Assembly (NCBI GenBank): GCA_004298015.1
Contig: SCSE01000069.1
Span: forward strand, 1 to 55,269
Source: Rhodanobacter sp.
GTDB taxonomy: Bacteria > Pseudomonadota > Gammaproteobacteria > Xanthomonadales > Rhodanobacteraceae
Reading direction: 5' to 3'
DNA: 55,269 nucleotides
Position 1 is the stretch's first letter. Each line of letters starts with the position of its first letter. The notes beneath the pieces were generated by a model. The model saw nothing but the letters and a program-made list of their open reading frames with translations. It did not search any database and had not been told where the DNA came from. A program made the position numbers and the translations under genes. This document shows positions 43,145 to 54,426 of the stretch, one piece after another.

Positions 43145-43825
43145 TTACGCGGGACGATCCGGCTCGGTCTGCTGCGCGACGACCCTGGGCGAAGCGGGCA
43201 GGGTGTCCGGCGCCACCGCACCACCGGAAATGATGAATGCCATGGCCTGATCCATGGTCCAGTCGGTCGGCGTCAGCTCATCCAGTGGCACCACTTCGAG
43301 ATAGCCGCCGGTGGGATTGGGCGTGGTCGGGATGAACACAGCCGCCATCTCGCGCCCGCTCCCCTCCTCGCGCATCACCCGGGTGACGAAGCCGACCACC
43401 TTCATGCCGCGGCGTGGAAACTCCACCAGCACCACCCGTTGCACGCCGCTGGGCTTGGTCTGCAGCACCGCCATCAGCTTCTTGGTGCCGCCGTAGATCG
43501 TTTGTACCAGCGGGATGCGCGACAACAGCGTGTCGAAACCGTTGATGAAGCGCTGGCCGATCACCCGGTTGGCCACGAAGCCGAGCAGGTAGAGCGCACC
43601 CAGCGTGAGCAGCAGTGCGACGATGAAGTTCAGCCACTCGGTGTTCAACGTGACAGCAGCATCCGGGGCGACCATCGACAGGGCGGCGATCAGCGCACCG
43701 ACCAGCGGGGCACCGATCCCCGCGAGCATGCTCAGCACGAACTTGAACACCAGCCAGGTCACCCACAGCGGGATGAAGGTGAGCAGGCCGGTCAGCAGGT
43801 AACGTCTGATACGCAATGAAGGCAT
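43145..43825 (-). CDS. DUF502-family inner-membrane protein
   Basis: 226 residues. Two membrane helices (YLLTGLLTFIPLWVTWLVFKFVL split by a short turn, and FIVALLLTLGALYLLGFVA) precede a soluble C-terminal domain. Family landmarks: RIPLVQTIYGGTKKLMAVL, VVLVEFPRRGMKVVGFVT, VFIPTTPNPTGGYLEVVP and the late Asp/Thr-rich segment DQAMAFIISGG. The family is widespread and of unknown function, with links to envelope or membrane homeostasis in some genomes. No operon partner on either side. Confidence 0.9.
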   Translation of the reverse strand: MPSLRIRRYLLTGLLTFIPLWVTWLVFKFVLSMLAGIGAPLVGALIAALSMVAPDAAVTLNTEWLNFIVALLLTLGALYLLGFVANRVIGQRFINGFDTLLSRIPLVQTIYGGTKKLMAVLQTKPSGVQRVVLVEFPRRGMKVVGFVTRVMREEGSGREMAAVFIPTTPNPTGGYLEVVPLDELTPTDWTMDQAMAFIISGGAVAPDTLPASPRVVAQQTEPDRPA

Positions 43826-43971
43826 GACCGTGAGAGCTGATGAGATAGCCGCATTGTACGGGTAGCGAAGGCCGCCGCGGAAACCGGGCGCAGGCCACCC
43901 GAGGTGGGCGCTGTGATTTTTTTCGTGGCCGCGCGAATCATGATGACGAGTGCCGGGAACCGCAGGTAGCC

Positions 43972-44094
43972 ATGTCAGGCAGAAATCAGCAGCAACGCTT
44001 TGAAGCCCTGCTTCACGAACATCGGCGCGTCGTTTCCGGCGGGGATGCGGTCTGGTGGATCATTCAGCGTGCTCTTGGCTTCAGCCGGACATAG
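43972..44094 (+). pseudogene. possible 5' remnant of an ECF sigma factor gene
   Basis: An ATG at 43972 (AGG 6 nt upstream) opens 40 codons. The first ~20 residues, MSGRNQQQRFEALLHEHRRVV, resemble the start of region 2.1 in sigma-70/ECF factors (RFxALLxEHRxxV), after which the similarity stops (SGGDAVWWIIQRALGFSRT). It overlaps the end of the DUF4442 gene on the other strand. It could be a truncated relic or chance; the match is short. Confidence 0.3.
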
Positions 44095-44516
44095 ATCTGC
44101 TTGCGGACCACGGCAATCACGTTGCCGGAGGCGGTCTTGATCTCGGTCTCGAACCAGCGCAGCACTTTCTGCCCGTTGGCGGCTGCGGCCCGCAGTTCGT
44201 CGACCACCGCCGGTTCGAGCTTGAAGTGGGCATGGACATGCTCACGGCCGGGTGCGACGAAGTCGATCGTGCCGGCCTTGTCCCACACGATGTAGTCGTT
44301 GCCGAGGCGGTGCATCACCAGCAGCATCCAGAACGGATCGGCCATCGCCAACAGATTGCCGCCGAACTGGCTATGCACGTAGTTGCGGTTCCACGGGCGC
44401 AGCCGCAGCACCACGACAGCTTCGCTGTAGTCGTCGCTGAGCGATTGCAGGCGAATGCTGTTGAACAAGAACGGTGGCCACAGGTTGAGCAGGCGGCGGA
44501 AATTGGAGGCGCGCAT
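44064..44516 (-). CDS. DUF4442 hotdog-fold protein (thioesterase-like)
   Basis: 150 residues from ATG 44516 (MRASNFRRLLNLWPPFLFN). RPWNRNYVHSQFGGNLLAMADPFWMLLVM matches the DUF4442 region that aligns with the catalytic helix of hotdog thioesterases (N-x-x-G/H-x-G-x-x-x-A-x-x). KAGTIDFVAPGREHVHAHFKL and the late VVRKQIYVRLKPR strand complete the hotdog. A longer frame from 44672 would take in a REP palindrome and is rejected. Probably acts on acyl-CoA or acyl-ACP; substrate unknown. Confidence 0.82.
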   Translation of the reverse strand: MRASNFRRLLNLWPPFLFNSIRLQSLSDDYSEAVVVLRLRPWNRNYVHSQFGGNLLAMADPFWMLLVMHRLGNDYIVWDKAGTIDFVAPGREHVHAHFKLEPAVVDELRAAAANGQKVLRWFETEIKTASGNVIAVVRKQIYVRLKPRAR

Positions 44517-44590
44517 GCGCAGGTTCTTCTGGTTGGAAGAGGGCAGCGTAGCCGAACATGCGCGCAGGTATGGATTGACTGCGCGCACGT

Positions 44591-44666
44591 GTAGCAGCCC
44601 ACCCTGTGGGCGATGCTCTTTGGTCTTTGAGAATAAGCGAAAAGCGTTCGCGCGCAGGGTGCGCTC
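44591..44666. repeat. GTAG-type REP pair (inverted), locus B
   Basis: The forward copy has the head GTAGCA, stem GCCCAC-CCT-GTGGGC and tail GATGCTCTT (44591-44620). A second copy in opposite orientation, stem less perfect, lies at about 44649-44666. Relative to locus A, two bases changed on each side of the stem in a compensating way, so the hairpin is conserved while the sequence is not. It lies between cnoX and the DUF4442 gene. Confidence 0.8.
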
Positions 44667-44677
44667 GTGCACGTCAA

Positions 44678-45544
44678 TCAGAACAACAGCGAGGCCATCT
44701 TGCGACGATAACGGCCGACCAGTTCGGCATCGTCGAGTGTGCTGAACGCGGCAAGCAGGCGCTTCTTCGCCTGGCCGTCGTTCCAGTCACGGGCGTGTTG
44801 CAGGATGCTGAGAAATTGCTCCAGGCCGGCTTCTGGATCGCCTTCGAGCAACAGGCGTACACCGAGCTGGTCGCGGGCAGCCCAGTCGCCGCTGTCGGCC
44901 TGCACGCGCTGCTGCAACTCGGTGAGCGTGGGGGCGTCTGCCACCGCGTGGATCAACTCCAGTTCGCCACGCAGGCGCAGCGCGCGCGCATCGGTGGCGA
45001 GGTTGGCGGGCAGGGCGGTCAGCTCCGCTTCGGCGGCGTCGGCCTGGCCGGCCTGCATCAGCGCCACTGCCAGTTCAAGTTTCAGCGCGGCCTTGTCCGG
45101 CTCCGTGGCGATGGCTTGCTGCAACCGGTTGATCGCCTGCGCCGGTGTCTCCGCGTCGACGTCGGCAGCAGCGTCCTCCGTCACCGGTGCATCGAGCGGC
45201 TGCAGGTGGCGCGACAGGAACTCGCGCAGCTGGCCTTCCGGCAGCGCGCCGGTGAAACCGTCGAGTACCTGCCCGTCCTTCACCAGCACCACGGTCGGGA
45301 TGCTCTTGATACCGAACATGCCGGCCAGTTCCTGCTGCGTGTCGACATCGACCTTGCCCAGCCGGAATGCGCCGTTGTATTCGGCGGCAAGCTTTTCCAG
45401 CATCGGGCCAAGCGTCTTGCACGGCTCGCACCAGGTTGCCCAGAAATCCACCAGTACCGGCGTGTTCAGGGATGCCTGCAGTACATCGGCTTCGAAACGT
45501 TGCTGATCCACGTCGAATACGTGGGTGGGGGAAGTGGCGGACAC
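44678..45544 (-). CDS. cnoX: thioredoxin-TPR co-chaperone CnoX (YbbN)
   Basis: 288 residues. An N-terminal thioredoxin domain (about 1-110) with WCEPCK (Cys39, Cys42) and cis-Pro in KSIPTVVLV, followed by four TPR-like helical repeats, is the CnoX/YbbN architecture that protects and delivers clients to GroEL/DnaK under oxidative stress. E. coli CnoX has SxxC in place of CxxC and no oxidoreductase activity; this one keeps both Cys and may be redox-active, as in Caulobacter. The start is GTG 45544, with GGAG 6 nt upstream. Confidence 0.9.
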   Translation of the reverse strand: MSATSPTHVFDVDQQRFEADVLQASLNTPVLVDFWATWCEPCKTLGPMLEKLAAEYNGAFRLGKVDVDTQQELAGMFGIKSIPTVVLVKDGQVLDGFTGALPEGQLREFLSRHLQPLDAPVTEDAAADVDAETPAQAINRLQQAIATEPDKAALKLELAVALMQAGQADAAEAELTALPANLATDARALRLRGELELIHAVADAPTLTELQQRVQADSGDWAARDQLGVRLLLEGDPEAGLEQFLSILQHARDWNDGQAKKRLLAAFSTLDDAELVGRYRRKMASLLF

Positions 45545-45695
45545 GGTAAACTCCAGCGTTGGCGAACGAAGATCAGATCAGGGCATCGTCGAGCATATCA
45601 AGGCGCGACGCGGGCATGCGGGTTCAGCATGTCGCCGCCCGGATTTGCGAGAATGGCCACCCGACCCCTTCCAGCCCAGGCATGTCACCGAGCGC

Positions 45696-46313
45696 ATGGC
45701 TATCATCTCGTCCGACGCACTGCTGATTTGCGAGCACTGCGACACCGTCTACCGTCGTCGCCTGCTGGCGCGCGGCGAGGTTGCCCAATGTGCGCGCTGT
45801 CACGCGGTGCTGGAGCGCCATCAGGGTCTCAGTATCAACGTCATGCTGGCGTTGGTGCTTACCGCGCTGATCATGTTCGTGCAGGCCAACGTCTGGCCGA
45901 TCATTACCCTGGGCCTGAACGGGCAGTACAGCGACAGCACCTTGTGGGGCATGATCATTGCGATGTGGCGGCAGCAAGCCCAGGTGGTTTCCGTGCTGGC
46001 GGCCTTCACCCTGTTTTTCTTTCCGTTGCTGAAGATGCTGACCTTGGGCTGGTTGTTGTGGTTTGCGCGCAGCGGCCGGCGCGCGCCGGGTTTCATGCCG
46101 ATGATGGTGACCCTGCACTACATCGGTCCGTGGACCATGAGCGAGGTGTTCGTGCTGGGCGCGCTGGTGGCGATCGTCAAGGCGCATGTCTATTTTGACG
46201 TGCTGCCGGATCCGGGCATTTACGCCTATGCCGTGTTGACTCTGCTGATCACGGTCTTTGCCGGAGTCGATCTGCGCCAGCTGTGGGAGTTGACCACGGA
46301 GCCAAACGCGTGA
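45696..46313 (+). CDS. pqiA: paraquat-inducible protein A, first half protein (PqiA1)
   Basis: 205 residues from ATG 45696. N-terminal zinc-ribbon CEHCDTVY...CARCHAVL with two CxxC pairs, then four membrane helices (VMLALVLTALIMFVQANVWPIITL, VVSVLAAFTLFFFPLLKMLTL, MSEVFVLGALVAIVKAHVYF, YAYAVLTLLITVFAGVDL). E. coli PqiA is one protein with two such units; here it is split into two genes. Final four bases overlap the next gene (GTGA). It is the inner-membrane partner of PqiB in lipid transport. Confidence 0.88.
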   Translation: MAIISSDALLICEHCDTVYRRRLLARGEVAQCARCHAVLERHQGLSINVMLALVLTALIMFVQANVWPIITLGLNGQYSDSTLWGMIIAMWRQQAQVVSVLAAFTLFFFPLLKMLTLGWLLWFARSGRRAPGFMPMMVTLHYIGPWTMSEVFVLGALVAIVKAHVYFDVLPDPGIYAYAVLTLLITVFAGVDLRQLWELTTEPNA

Positions 46314-46948
46314 ATGCGCTGCCGCGGGCCACGGAGTTGGGGCTGGTCGGCTGCCATGTCTGCGGACTGGCCTGCAGCGATGCGCCATTCCGGCGCGATC
46401 CGGAGGCTCGGGTTGCCTGCCCGCGCTGCGGGTCGGCGTTGCATCGTCGCAAGCCGGCCAGTTACCGGCGCACCTGGGCATTGCTGATCGCCGCGTTCAT
46501 CATGTATATCCCGGCCAACGTGGTGCCGATCATGCGCACCGCCAGCCTCAACGAGATTGACAACAACACCATTCTCAGCGGTGTTGTCGAGCTGTGGGTC
46601 AAGGGGTCGCCGGATCTGGCCGTGATCGTGTTTGTCGCCAGCATCGTGGTGCCGATGCTGAAATTCTTCACCCTGGGAACCCTGCTGGTGAGCAGCCAGC
46701 GCCGCAGTGACTGGGCCTTGCCGCAGCGTGCCAGGCTCTATCGCCTGGTCGAGCTCATCGGGTACTGGTCGATGCTGGATGTGTTTGTGGTGTCGCTGCT
46801 GACGGCACTTGTGCGTTTCAACGTGCTGAGTCGGGTCGAACCGCTGCCCGGCGTGATCTTTTTCGGACTGACCGTGGTATTGACCATGCTGGCTTCCATG
46901 AGTTTCGATCCCCGGTTGATCTGGGATGGCAGGGACACCGATGACTGA
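46310..46948 (+). CDS. pqiA: paraquat-inducible protein A, second half protein (PqiA2)
   Basis: 212 residues. The GTG at 46310 (VNALPRATELG) overlaps the stop of the first half by 4 bp; an earlier in-frame GTG is less likely. Zinc-ribbon GCHVCGLAC...CPRCGSAL carries the CxxC pairs, followed by four helices (WALLIAAFIMYIPANVVPIM, VIVFVASIVVPMLKFFTLGTLL, YWSMLDVFVVSLLTALV, VIFFGLTVVLTMLASMSF). YIPANVVPIM and FDPRLIWD are family motifs. Overlaps pqiB by 8 bp, so all parts are translated together. Confidence 0.88.
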   Translation: MNALPRATELGLVGCHVCGLACSDAPFRRDPEARVACPRCGSALHRRKPASYRRTWALLIAAFIMYIPANVVPIMRTASLNEIDNNTILSGVVELWVKGSPDLAVIVFVASIVVPMLKFFTLGTLLVSSQRRSDWALPQRARLYRLVELIGYWSMLDVFVVSLLTALVRFNVLSRVEPLPGVIFFGLTVVLTMLASMSFDPRLIWDGRDTDD

Positions 46949-48644
46949 CGACAACACTCCCCACGAGGATGGCTCGGGGCACGACGAGCTGCCGCAGCCG
47001 GTGGTCCGGCGGCATCATTTCAATACCGCCCTGATCTGGCTGGTGCCGGCGCTGGCAGCGTTGGTCGGCCTGTCGCTGGTGGTCAACAGCTGGTTGCAGG
47101 CGGGGCCGCAGATCACGGTCAGCTTTCAGAGTGCCGAGGGACTGGATGCGGGCAAGACGCCGGTAAAGTACAAGAATGTGGTGATCGGTCGGGCCAAGAA
47201 GATCCGGCTGAGCCCGGATCGAAGTCATGTCCTGGTGACCGTGGCACTGGAGCGAAGCGCCGAGGGGTTTGCCACCAAGGGCAGCCGTTTCTGGGTGGTC
47301 AGGCCACGCATCGGACTGGGTGGCGTGTCGGGTATCGGCACGCTGTTTTCCGGCGCCTACATCGGTGCCGACGTCGGCGACTCGTCCAAGCCCGAGGACG
47401 ATTTCGTGGGTCTGGAGACACCGCCTGCGGTAAAGCACGGCGCTCCGGGTCGCAGCTTCGAACTGCATACCGATGATCTCGGCTCGCTGGATATCGGCTC
47501 GCCGGTGTATTACCGGCATATCCAGGTCGGCAGAGTGGTTTCCTACAAGCTCGACAAGGACGGCGAAGGCGTTTCGCTGCATATCTTCGTCGATGGTCCG
47601 AACGACAAATTCGTCACCCCGGCCAGCCGCTTCTGGAATGCCAGCGGTGTCGACCTGTCGCTGGGTGCCAACGGCCTGAAGCTCGATACCCAATCGCTGG
47701 CCACGGTGATTGCCGGTGGCGTGGCGTTCCAGGACCCGAAGGGTCCGCATGACAACACCCCGGCGCCGGAAGACACCAACTACCGGTTGTTCAGCAGCCG
47801 CGAGGATGCGATGGCGCCGCCGGACGGCCCGCCACGTTACATCCGCATGCGTTTTGAGCAATCCGTTCGGGGCCTGGCCGTCGGGGCGCCGGTCGAGTTT
47901 CTCGGTATCAATCTGGGCAAGGTGGTGTCGGTGCGCCTTGACTACAACGAGAAGACCGGGCGATTCCCGGTGCTGGTCGGCGCCGTGGTCTATCCGCAGC
48001 GTCTTGGCAAGGCCTACCAGCAACTGGAGGCGCAGGCGAAGGCGCGCGGTGAAAATCCGGACCTGTCCCAGCTGATGGCGCGTTTGGTGGCGAACGGTCT
48101 GCGTGCGCAGGCGCGCACGGGCAATCTTCTGACCGGCCAGCTGTACGTGGCGATGGACTTTGTGCCGCATGCGTCGAAAGTGCGGTTTGATCCGGACGCC
48201 AAGCCGATGACCATTCCCACCGTCCCCGGCAGTTTCGACAAGCTGCAGGACCAGGTGGCCGAGATCGTCACCAAACTCGACAAGATCCCGTTTGACAGCA
48301 TCGGCAAAAACCTCGATCTGACCCTGACCAGCCTCAACGCCACCATCAGGCAGGTCAACGGCAAGACGCTGCCGCAGCTCAGTCAGACCATGCACGGGGT
48401 ACAGACGACCATGGGTACGGCAAGCGACGCTCTCTCCGGCGACTCGCCGTTGCAACAAAATCTCGGCCTGACGTTGCAGGAGTTGCAGCGCGCCGCCCGT
48501 TCGTTGCGTGTCTTCGTCGACTATCTGGACGTCCACCCCTCGGCTTTGCTGCGTGGCCGACGCCCGGATGCCGAACCGTCGCCACCCCCACCGGCCGTAC
48601 CCGCGGTGCCGGCCAGCCAACCGTCGCAAGGGAGCAAGCCATGA
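46941..48644 (+). CDS. pqiB: MCE-domain lipid-transport protein PqiB
   Basis: 567 residues from ATG 46941 (AGGG 7 nt upstream; an earlier ATG at 46926 is less well placed). One N-terminal helix (ALIWLVPALAALVGLSLVV) anchors it in the inner membrane. Three MCE domains follow, starting ITVSFQSAEGLDAGKTPVKYKNVVIG, FELHTDDLGSLDIGSPVYYRHIQVG and IRMRFEQSVRGLAVGAPVEFLGINLG. The C-terminal helical needle (KLQDQVAEIVTKLDKIPF to SLRVFVDYL) would span the periplasm as stacked hexamers. The Pro-rich tail is disordered. Confidence 0.94.
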   Translation: MTDDNTPHEDGSGHDELPQPVVRRHHFNTALIWLVPALAALVGLSLVVNSWLQAGPQITVSFQSAEGLDAGKTPVKYKNVVIGRAKKIRLSPDRSHVLVTVALERSAEGFATKGSRFWVVRPRIGLGGVSGIGTLFSGAYIGADVGDSSKPEDDFVGLETPPAVKHGAPGRSFELHTDDLGSLDIGSPVYYRHIQVGRVVSYKLDKDGEGVSLHIFVDGPNDKFVTPASRFWNASGVDLSLGANGLKLDTQSLATVIAGGVAFQDPKGPHDNTPAPEDTNYRLFSSREDAMAPPDGPPRYIRMRFEQSVRGLAVGAPVEFLGINLGKVVSVRLDYNEKTGRFPVLVGAVVYPQRLGKAYQQLEAQAKARGENPDLSQLMARLVANGLRAQARTGNLLTGQLYVAMDFVPHASKVRFDPDAKPMTIPTVPGSFDKLQDQVAEIVTKLDKIPFDSIGKNLDLTLTSLNATIRQVNGKTLPQLSQTMHGVQTTMGTASDALSGDSPLQQNLGLTLQELQRAARSLRVFVDYLDVHPSALLRGRRPDAEPSPPPPAVPAVPASQPSQGSKP

Positions 48645-49270
48645 TGCGTCAACGGATGTACGTGCTGGGCCTCGCCGTCATGCTGCTGTTAAGCGGCTGC
48701 GCTTCGGCGCCGATGCACTACTACACCCTGGTGCCGCCAGCCGGAAGCGCTGCCGACATCACCTCTGCGGCGGCAAACCCGGGAGCCGTCTCGCTGCCGT
48801 TCGAGTTGCTGCCGGTCAGCGTGCCGGCGCAGGTCGATCAGCCGCAGCTGCTGGTACGCCAGGGCGGTCAGGGGGTGGTGTTGCTCAATGACCGGCGCTG
48901 GATTGCGCCGCTGGGCGATGAGGTACGCAGCGCCTTGGCGGTTGATCTTGCACGGGCGCTGGGCAGTCAGGATGTCAGCGGGTTGCCTGGCGGGGACAAG
49001 CCGCGCCTGCGCGTCAAGCTGGATCTTCGCCGTTTCGACTCGCAAGCGGGGCACTATGCCTTGATGGAGGGTGCCTGGAGCGTGCGTGCCATGCATGTCC
49101 AGCATGGCGGCGTGCTGGCTTGTACCAGCCGGATCCGGGAAGCGGTCGGTCCGGGTTATGACGCCCTGGTGCAGGGTCATCAGCGCGCCATTGGCGTGCT
49201 GGCTGGACAGATTGCGGCGGTGGCACGCCGTCTTGCCGCGGGACAGGCGGCGGCCTGTCCGCCACGCTGA
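48641..49270 (+). CDS. pqiC: outer-membrane lipoprotein PqiC
   Basis: 209 residues. The signal peptide ends LLSGC with the lipid Cys20. PMHYYTLVPP is the typical PqiC/ABC-type auxiliary beta-strand (YYTL), and VDQPQLLVRQG, LNDRRWIAPLGDEVRSALAVDLARALG and LRVKLDLRRFDSQ are DUF330 motifs. It interacts with the PqiB needle at the outer membrane. ATG 48641 overlaps the pqiB stop (ATGA) and has GGGAG upstream. It ends the pqiA1-pqiA2-pqiB-pqiC operon. Confidence 0.92.
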   Translation: MMRQRMYVLGLAVMLLLSGCASAPMHYYTLVPPAGSAADITSAAANPGAVSLPFELLPVSVPAQVDQPQLLVRQGGQGVVLLNDRRWIAPLGDEVRSALAVDLARALGSQDVSGLPGGDKPRLRVKLDLRRFDSQAGHYALMEGAWSVRAMHVQHGGVLACTSRIREAVGPGYDALVQGHQRAIGVLAGQIAAVARRLAAGQAAACPPR

Positions 49271-49410
49271 GGCCCTGGGGGAAACGCCGGCCCGGGGCCA
49301 GGCCACGGGCGCCCGGCGACGCTCGCGCTGCGAAGGCCCGATTCGCAACGGTGGATATGTCATTGGAAGCGGCTCGGACTTGGCGCCCGGCCTGTGCTCG
49401 GCTAGTCTGA

Positions 49411-52236
<2,826 letters not shown>

Positions 52237-52241
52237 GATCC

Positions 52242-52790
52242 ATGAGCTTGATCAAAACGGGCCGATCCTTTCAGGCAACGCTGCTGCTGGTGTCGGTGCT
52301 GGCGCTTGCCGCCTGCGGCTTTCATCTGCGCCGGAACGCGGCGTTGCCCGCGTCGATGCAGCGTGTCCATCTGGTGGTCAGCGGCTCCGGTGACCTGCAG
52401 CGTATCCTGGCGCGCGCGCTGCGCAGCGCCGGCGCCACCGTCGAGGACAGCCGTGGCCCCGGCATCGCCGAATTGAACGTGCCGGTAGCGAGGTTCAGCA
52501 CCGATACGCTGACCGCCGGCGGCTACGTGCGGATCACTGAATACGCCGTGCACGACGAGGTGCAGTTCAACGTGGTCGATGCCGAAGGCCGCATGCTGGT
52601 GGCGCCGCAAACCATCAATATGTCACGGCAATTCAGTTACGACGCCACCGATACGGTGGGCAATGCCTCGCAGGTGCAAGAGATCCAGCGCAGCCTCAAC
52701 GACGACATGGTGCAGGCGATCCTGTTCCGTTTGCAGGCGGTCGGCAGACACCCGTTGGGCGCACCGGCGAACGCGTCCAGTACCCGCTGA
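52242..52790 (+). CDS. lptE: LPS-assembly lipoprotein LptE
   Basis: 182 residues. The signal peptide ends in LALAAC (Cys25), then GFHLRRNAALPASMQRVHLV, the LptE opening. SRGPGIAELNVPVARFSTDTLTAGGYVRITEY and NMSRQFSYDATDTVGNASQVQEI are family motifs. LptE plugs LptD in the outer membrane and places LPS outside. The start may be ATG 52233, overlapping the leuS stop, or ATG 52242; the second is preferred because GGATGAG lies upstream. Its stop overlaps the holA start (TGATG). Confidence 0.93.
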   Translation: MSLIKTGRSFQATLLLVSVLALAACGFHLRRNAALPASMQRVHLVVSGSGDLQRILARALRSAGATVEDSRGPGIAELNVPVARFSTDTLTAGGYVRITEYAVHDEVQFNVVDAEGRMLVAPQTINMSRQFSYDATDTVGNASQVQEIQRSLNDDMVQAILFRLQAVGRHPLGAPANASSTR

Positions 52791-53800
52791 TGCCGATCAG
52801 CCCCGCGCAATGGCAGAAGGCGTTGACGGCGGACAGCCTGGCGCCGGTGTACCTGCTTGCCGGTACCGAGTTGCTGGTGCTGGAAGCGGCCGATGCCTTG
52901 CGCGCACAAGCCAAAAAACGTGGCTACGACGAACGGGAGGTGCTGGAGGCCGGTCCGCATTTTGACTGGAATGACCTGGCGCGGGCCGGCGCCAGCATGT
53001 CGTTGTTCGCCAGTCGTCGTTTGCTCGACCTGCGCCTGCCGACCGGCCGGCCGGGCATCGAGGGCGCCAAGGCCATCACCGCATTTTGTGCCGATCCGCC
53101 GCCGGACGTGGTCTTGCTGATCACTGCCATGGACTGGAGCAACAAGCATGATGGCGCGTGGAGCAAGAAGCTCGACGCCAGCGGCACGATGGTGGTGTTC
53201 AACCCGCCGCGCCCGCACGAGTGGGGTGCATGGATCGGTGCCCGGTTGGCATCGCGGGGTCTCTCCGCCAGCCGCGAGGCCGCCTTGCTGCTGGCCCAGC
53301 GCGTCGAGGGCAACTTGCTGGCCGCCGCGCAGGAGATCGACAAGCTGGTGGTGTTGCACGGTGAAGGCCGCATCGACACGGCCGAGATGGAAGCACTGGT
53401 GGCCGACAGCGCCCGCTACGATGCGTTCAAGCTCACCGACGCCGCCTTCGCCGGTGACGGCGCGCGGGCGCTGCATATCCTCGCCGGCCTGCGTGCCGAA
53501 GGGGACGAGCTGATTGGTCTGATGGGCTGGCTGGTCAACCAGTTGCAATTGGCGTTGCGACTGGCCAATGCGCAAAATTTTAGCGCCCAGGCCAAAGTCG
53601 AGCGGCTGTGGCAGGCACGCGAGCAACTGTTTCGTCAGGCGCTGCGCCGCGCACCACGCGAGCACTGGCTGCAATGTCTGGCGCGGGCCTCGCGCATTGA
53701 TCGGATGGCCAAGGGGCGCGAAATCGGCAACCCGTGGCAGGAGGCGGAGCGCTTGATTGCCGCGATCGCCGAGCCCCGCGCCGCCAAGGCGCTGGCATGA
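52790..53800 (+). CDS. holA: DNA polymerase III delta subunit HolA
   Basis: 336 residues. Opens the beta clamp in the clamp loader. YLLAGTELLVLEAADALRAQAKKRGYDEREVLEAGPHFDWNDL (in two parts) is the N-terminal domain. MSLFASRRLLDLRLPTGRPG contains the clamp-binding SLF (Leu-Phe) motif, and SKKLDASGTMVVF, NLLAAAQEIDKLVVL and DAFKLTDAAFAGDGARAL are delta signatures. Coupled to lptE by TGATG and to nadD by ATGA. The order leuS-lptE-holA-nadD is conserved in gammaproteobacteria. Confidence 0.95.
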   Translation: MPISPAQWQKALTADSLAPVYLLAGTELLVLEAADALRAQAKKRGYDEREVLEAGPHFDWNDLARAGASMSLFASRRLLDLRLPTGRPGIEGAKAITAFCADPPPDVVLLITAMDWSNKHDGAWSKKLDASGTMVVFNPPRPHEWGAWIGARLASRGLSASREAALLLAQRVEGNLLAAAQEIDKLVVLHGEGRIDTAEMEALVADSARYDAFKLTDAAFAGDGARALHILAGLRAEGDELIGLMGWLVNQLQLALRLANAQNFSAQAKVERLWQAREQLFRQALRRAPREHWLQCLARASRIDRMAKGREIGNPWQEAERLIAAIAEPRAAKALA

Positions 53801-54426
53801 AGCCGCTGGCGATCTTCGGCGGCACCTTCGATCCGATTCATCTCGGTCACCTGTGCGTAGCCTGGGAAGCCTCCGAGCTGCTCGACGCCGACGTGCTGAT
53901 CATGCCCTCGGGCGTGCCGCCGCACCGGCCGCCGCCGATCGCCAGCGCCGATCAACGCGCGGCCATGTTGCAGGTGGCGCTGCGCGACCAGTCGCGGCTG
54001 ACCCTGGATACCCGGGAACTGACCCGCAGCGGGCCGTCCTATACCGTCGACACCATGGCCGAACTGCGCGCGGCGCAGGGCGATCGTCCACTGGTGCTAT
54101 TGCTCGGTGCCGATGCGTTTGCCGGCCTGCCGGGCTGGCATGGCTGGCGCCGGTTGTTCGAGCTGGTGCATATCGGTGTGCTGAGCCGGCCTGGCGAACA
54201 GACCGTGCTGACGGATGAGCTCAAGCAGGCGATCGCAGGCCGTTGGGTGGATGATCCGTCGGCGCTGCGCGCGCCGGCTGGCCAGCTGGTCGCGTTGTCG
54301 GTGACCCCGCTGGAAATCTCCGCCACGCGCATTCGCGAGCTGATCGCCGCCGGCCGCGAGCCGCGCTATCAGCTGCCGTCGGGCCTGTTCGACAACTCCA
54401 GCCTGCTGGCGCCGTACCGACGCTGA
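53797..54426 (+). CDS. nadD: nicotinate-nucleotide adenylyltransferase NadD
   Basis: 209 residues. Adenylates nicotinate mononucleotide to deamido-NAD, the step shared by de novo and salvage NAD synthesis. GGTFDPIHLGHL carries the nucleotidyltransferase H-x-G-H motif. SGVPPHRPPPIASADQRAAML, DTRELTRSGPSYTVDTM and ISATRIRELI (ISSTxIR-like) confirm the family. ATG 53797 overlaps the holA stop by 4 bp. In relatives rsfS and rlmH usually follow directly; here a gene-free, palindrome-rich region follows for at least 840 bp. Confidence 0.96.
   Translation: MKPLAIFGGTFDPIHLGHLCVAWEASELLDADVLIMPSGVPPHRPPPIASADQRAAMLQVALRDQSRLTLDTRELTRSGPSYTVDTMAELRAAQGDRPLVLLLGADAFAGLPGWHGWRRLFELVHIGVLSRPGEQTVLTDELKQAIAGRWVDDPSALRAPAGQLVALSVTPLEISATRIRELIAAGREPRYQLPSGLFDNSSLLAPYRR

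Noticed and set aside
40622..43819. 1065-codon open frame antisense to the M13 peptidase and DUF502 genes
   Set aside because: It spans a terminator and two well-supported genes; typical of GC-rich antisense frames.
46283..46312. Upstream GTG start for the second PqiA half
   Set aside because: It would overlap the first half by 31 bp; the GTG at 46310 gives the usual 4-bp coupling.
46818..48629. 603-codon open frame antisense to pqiB
   Set aside because: PqiB has three MCE domains on the plus strand; the antisense product has none.
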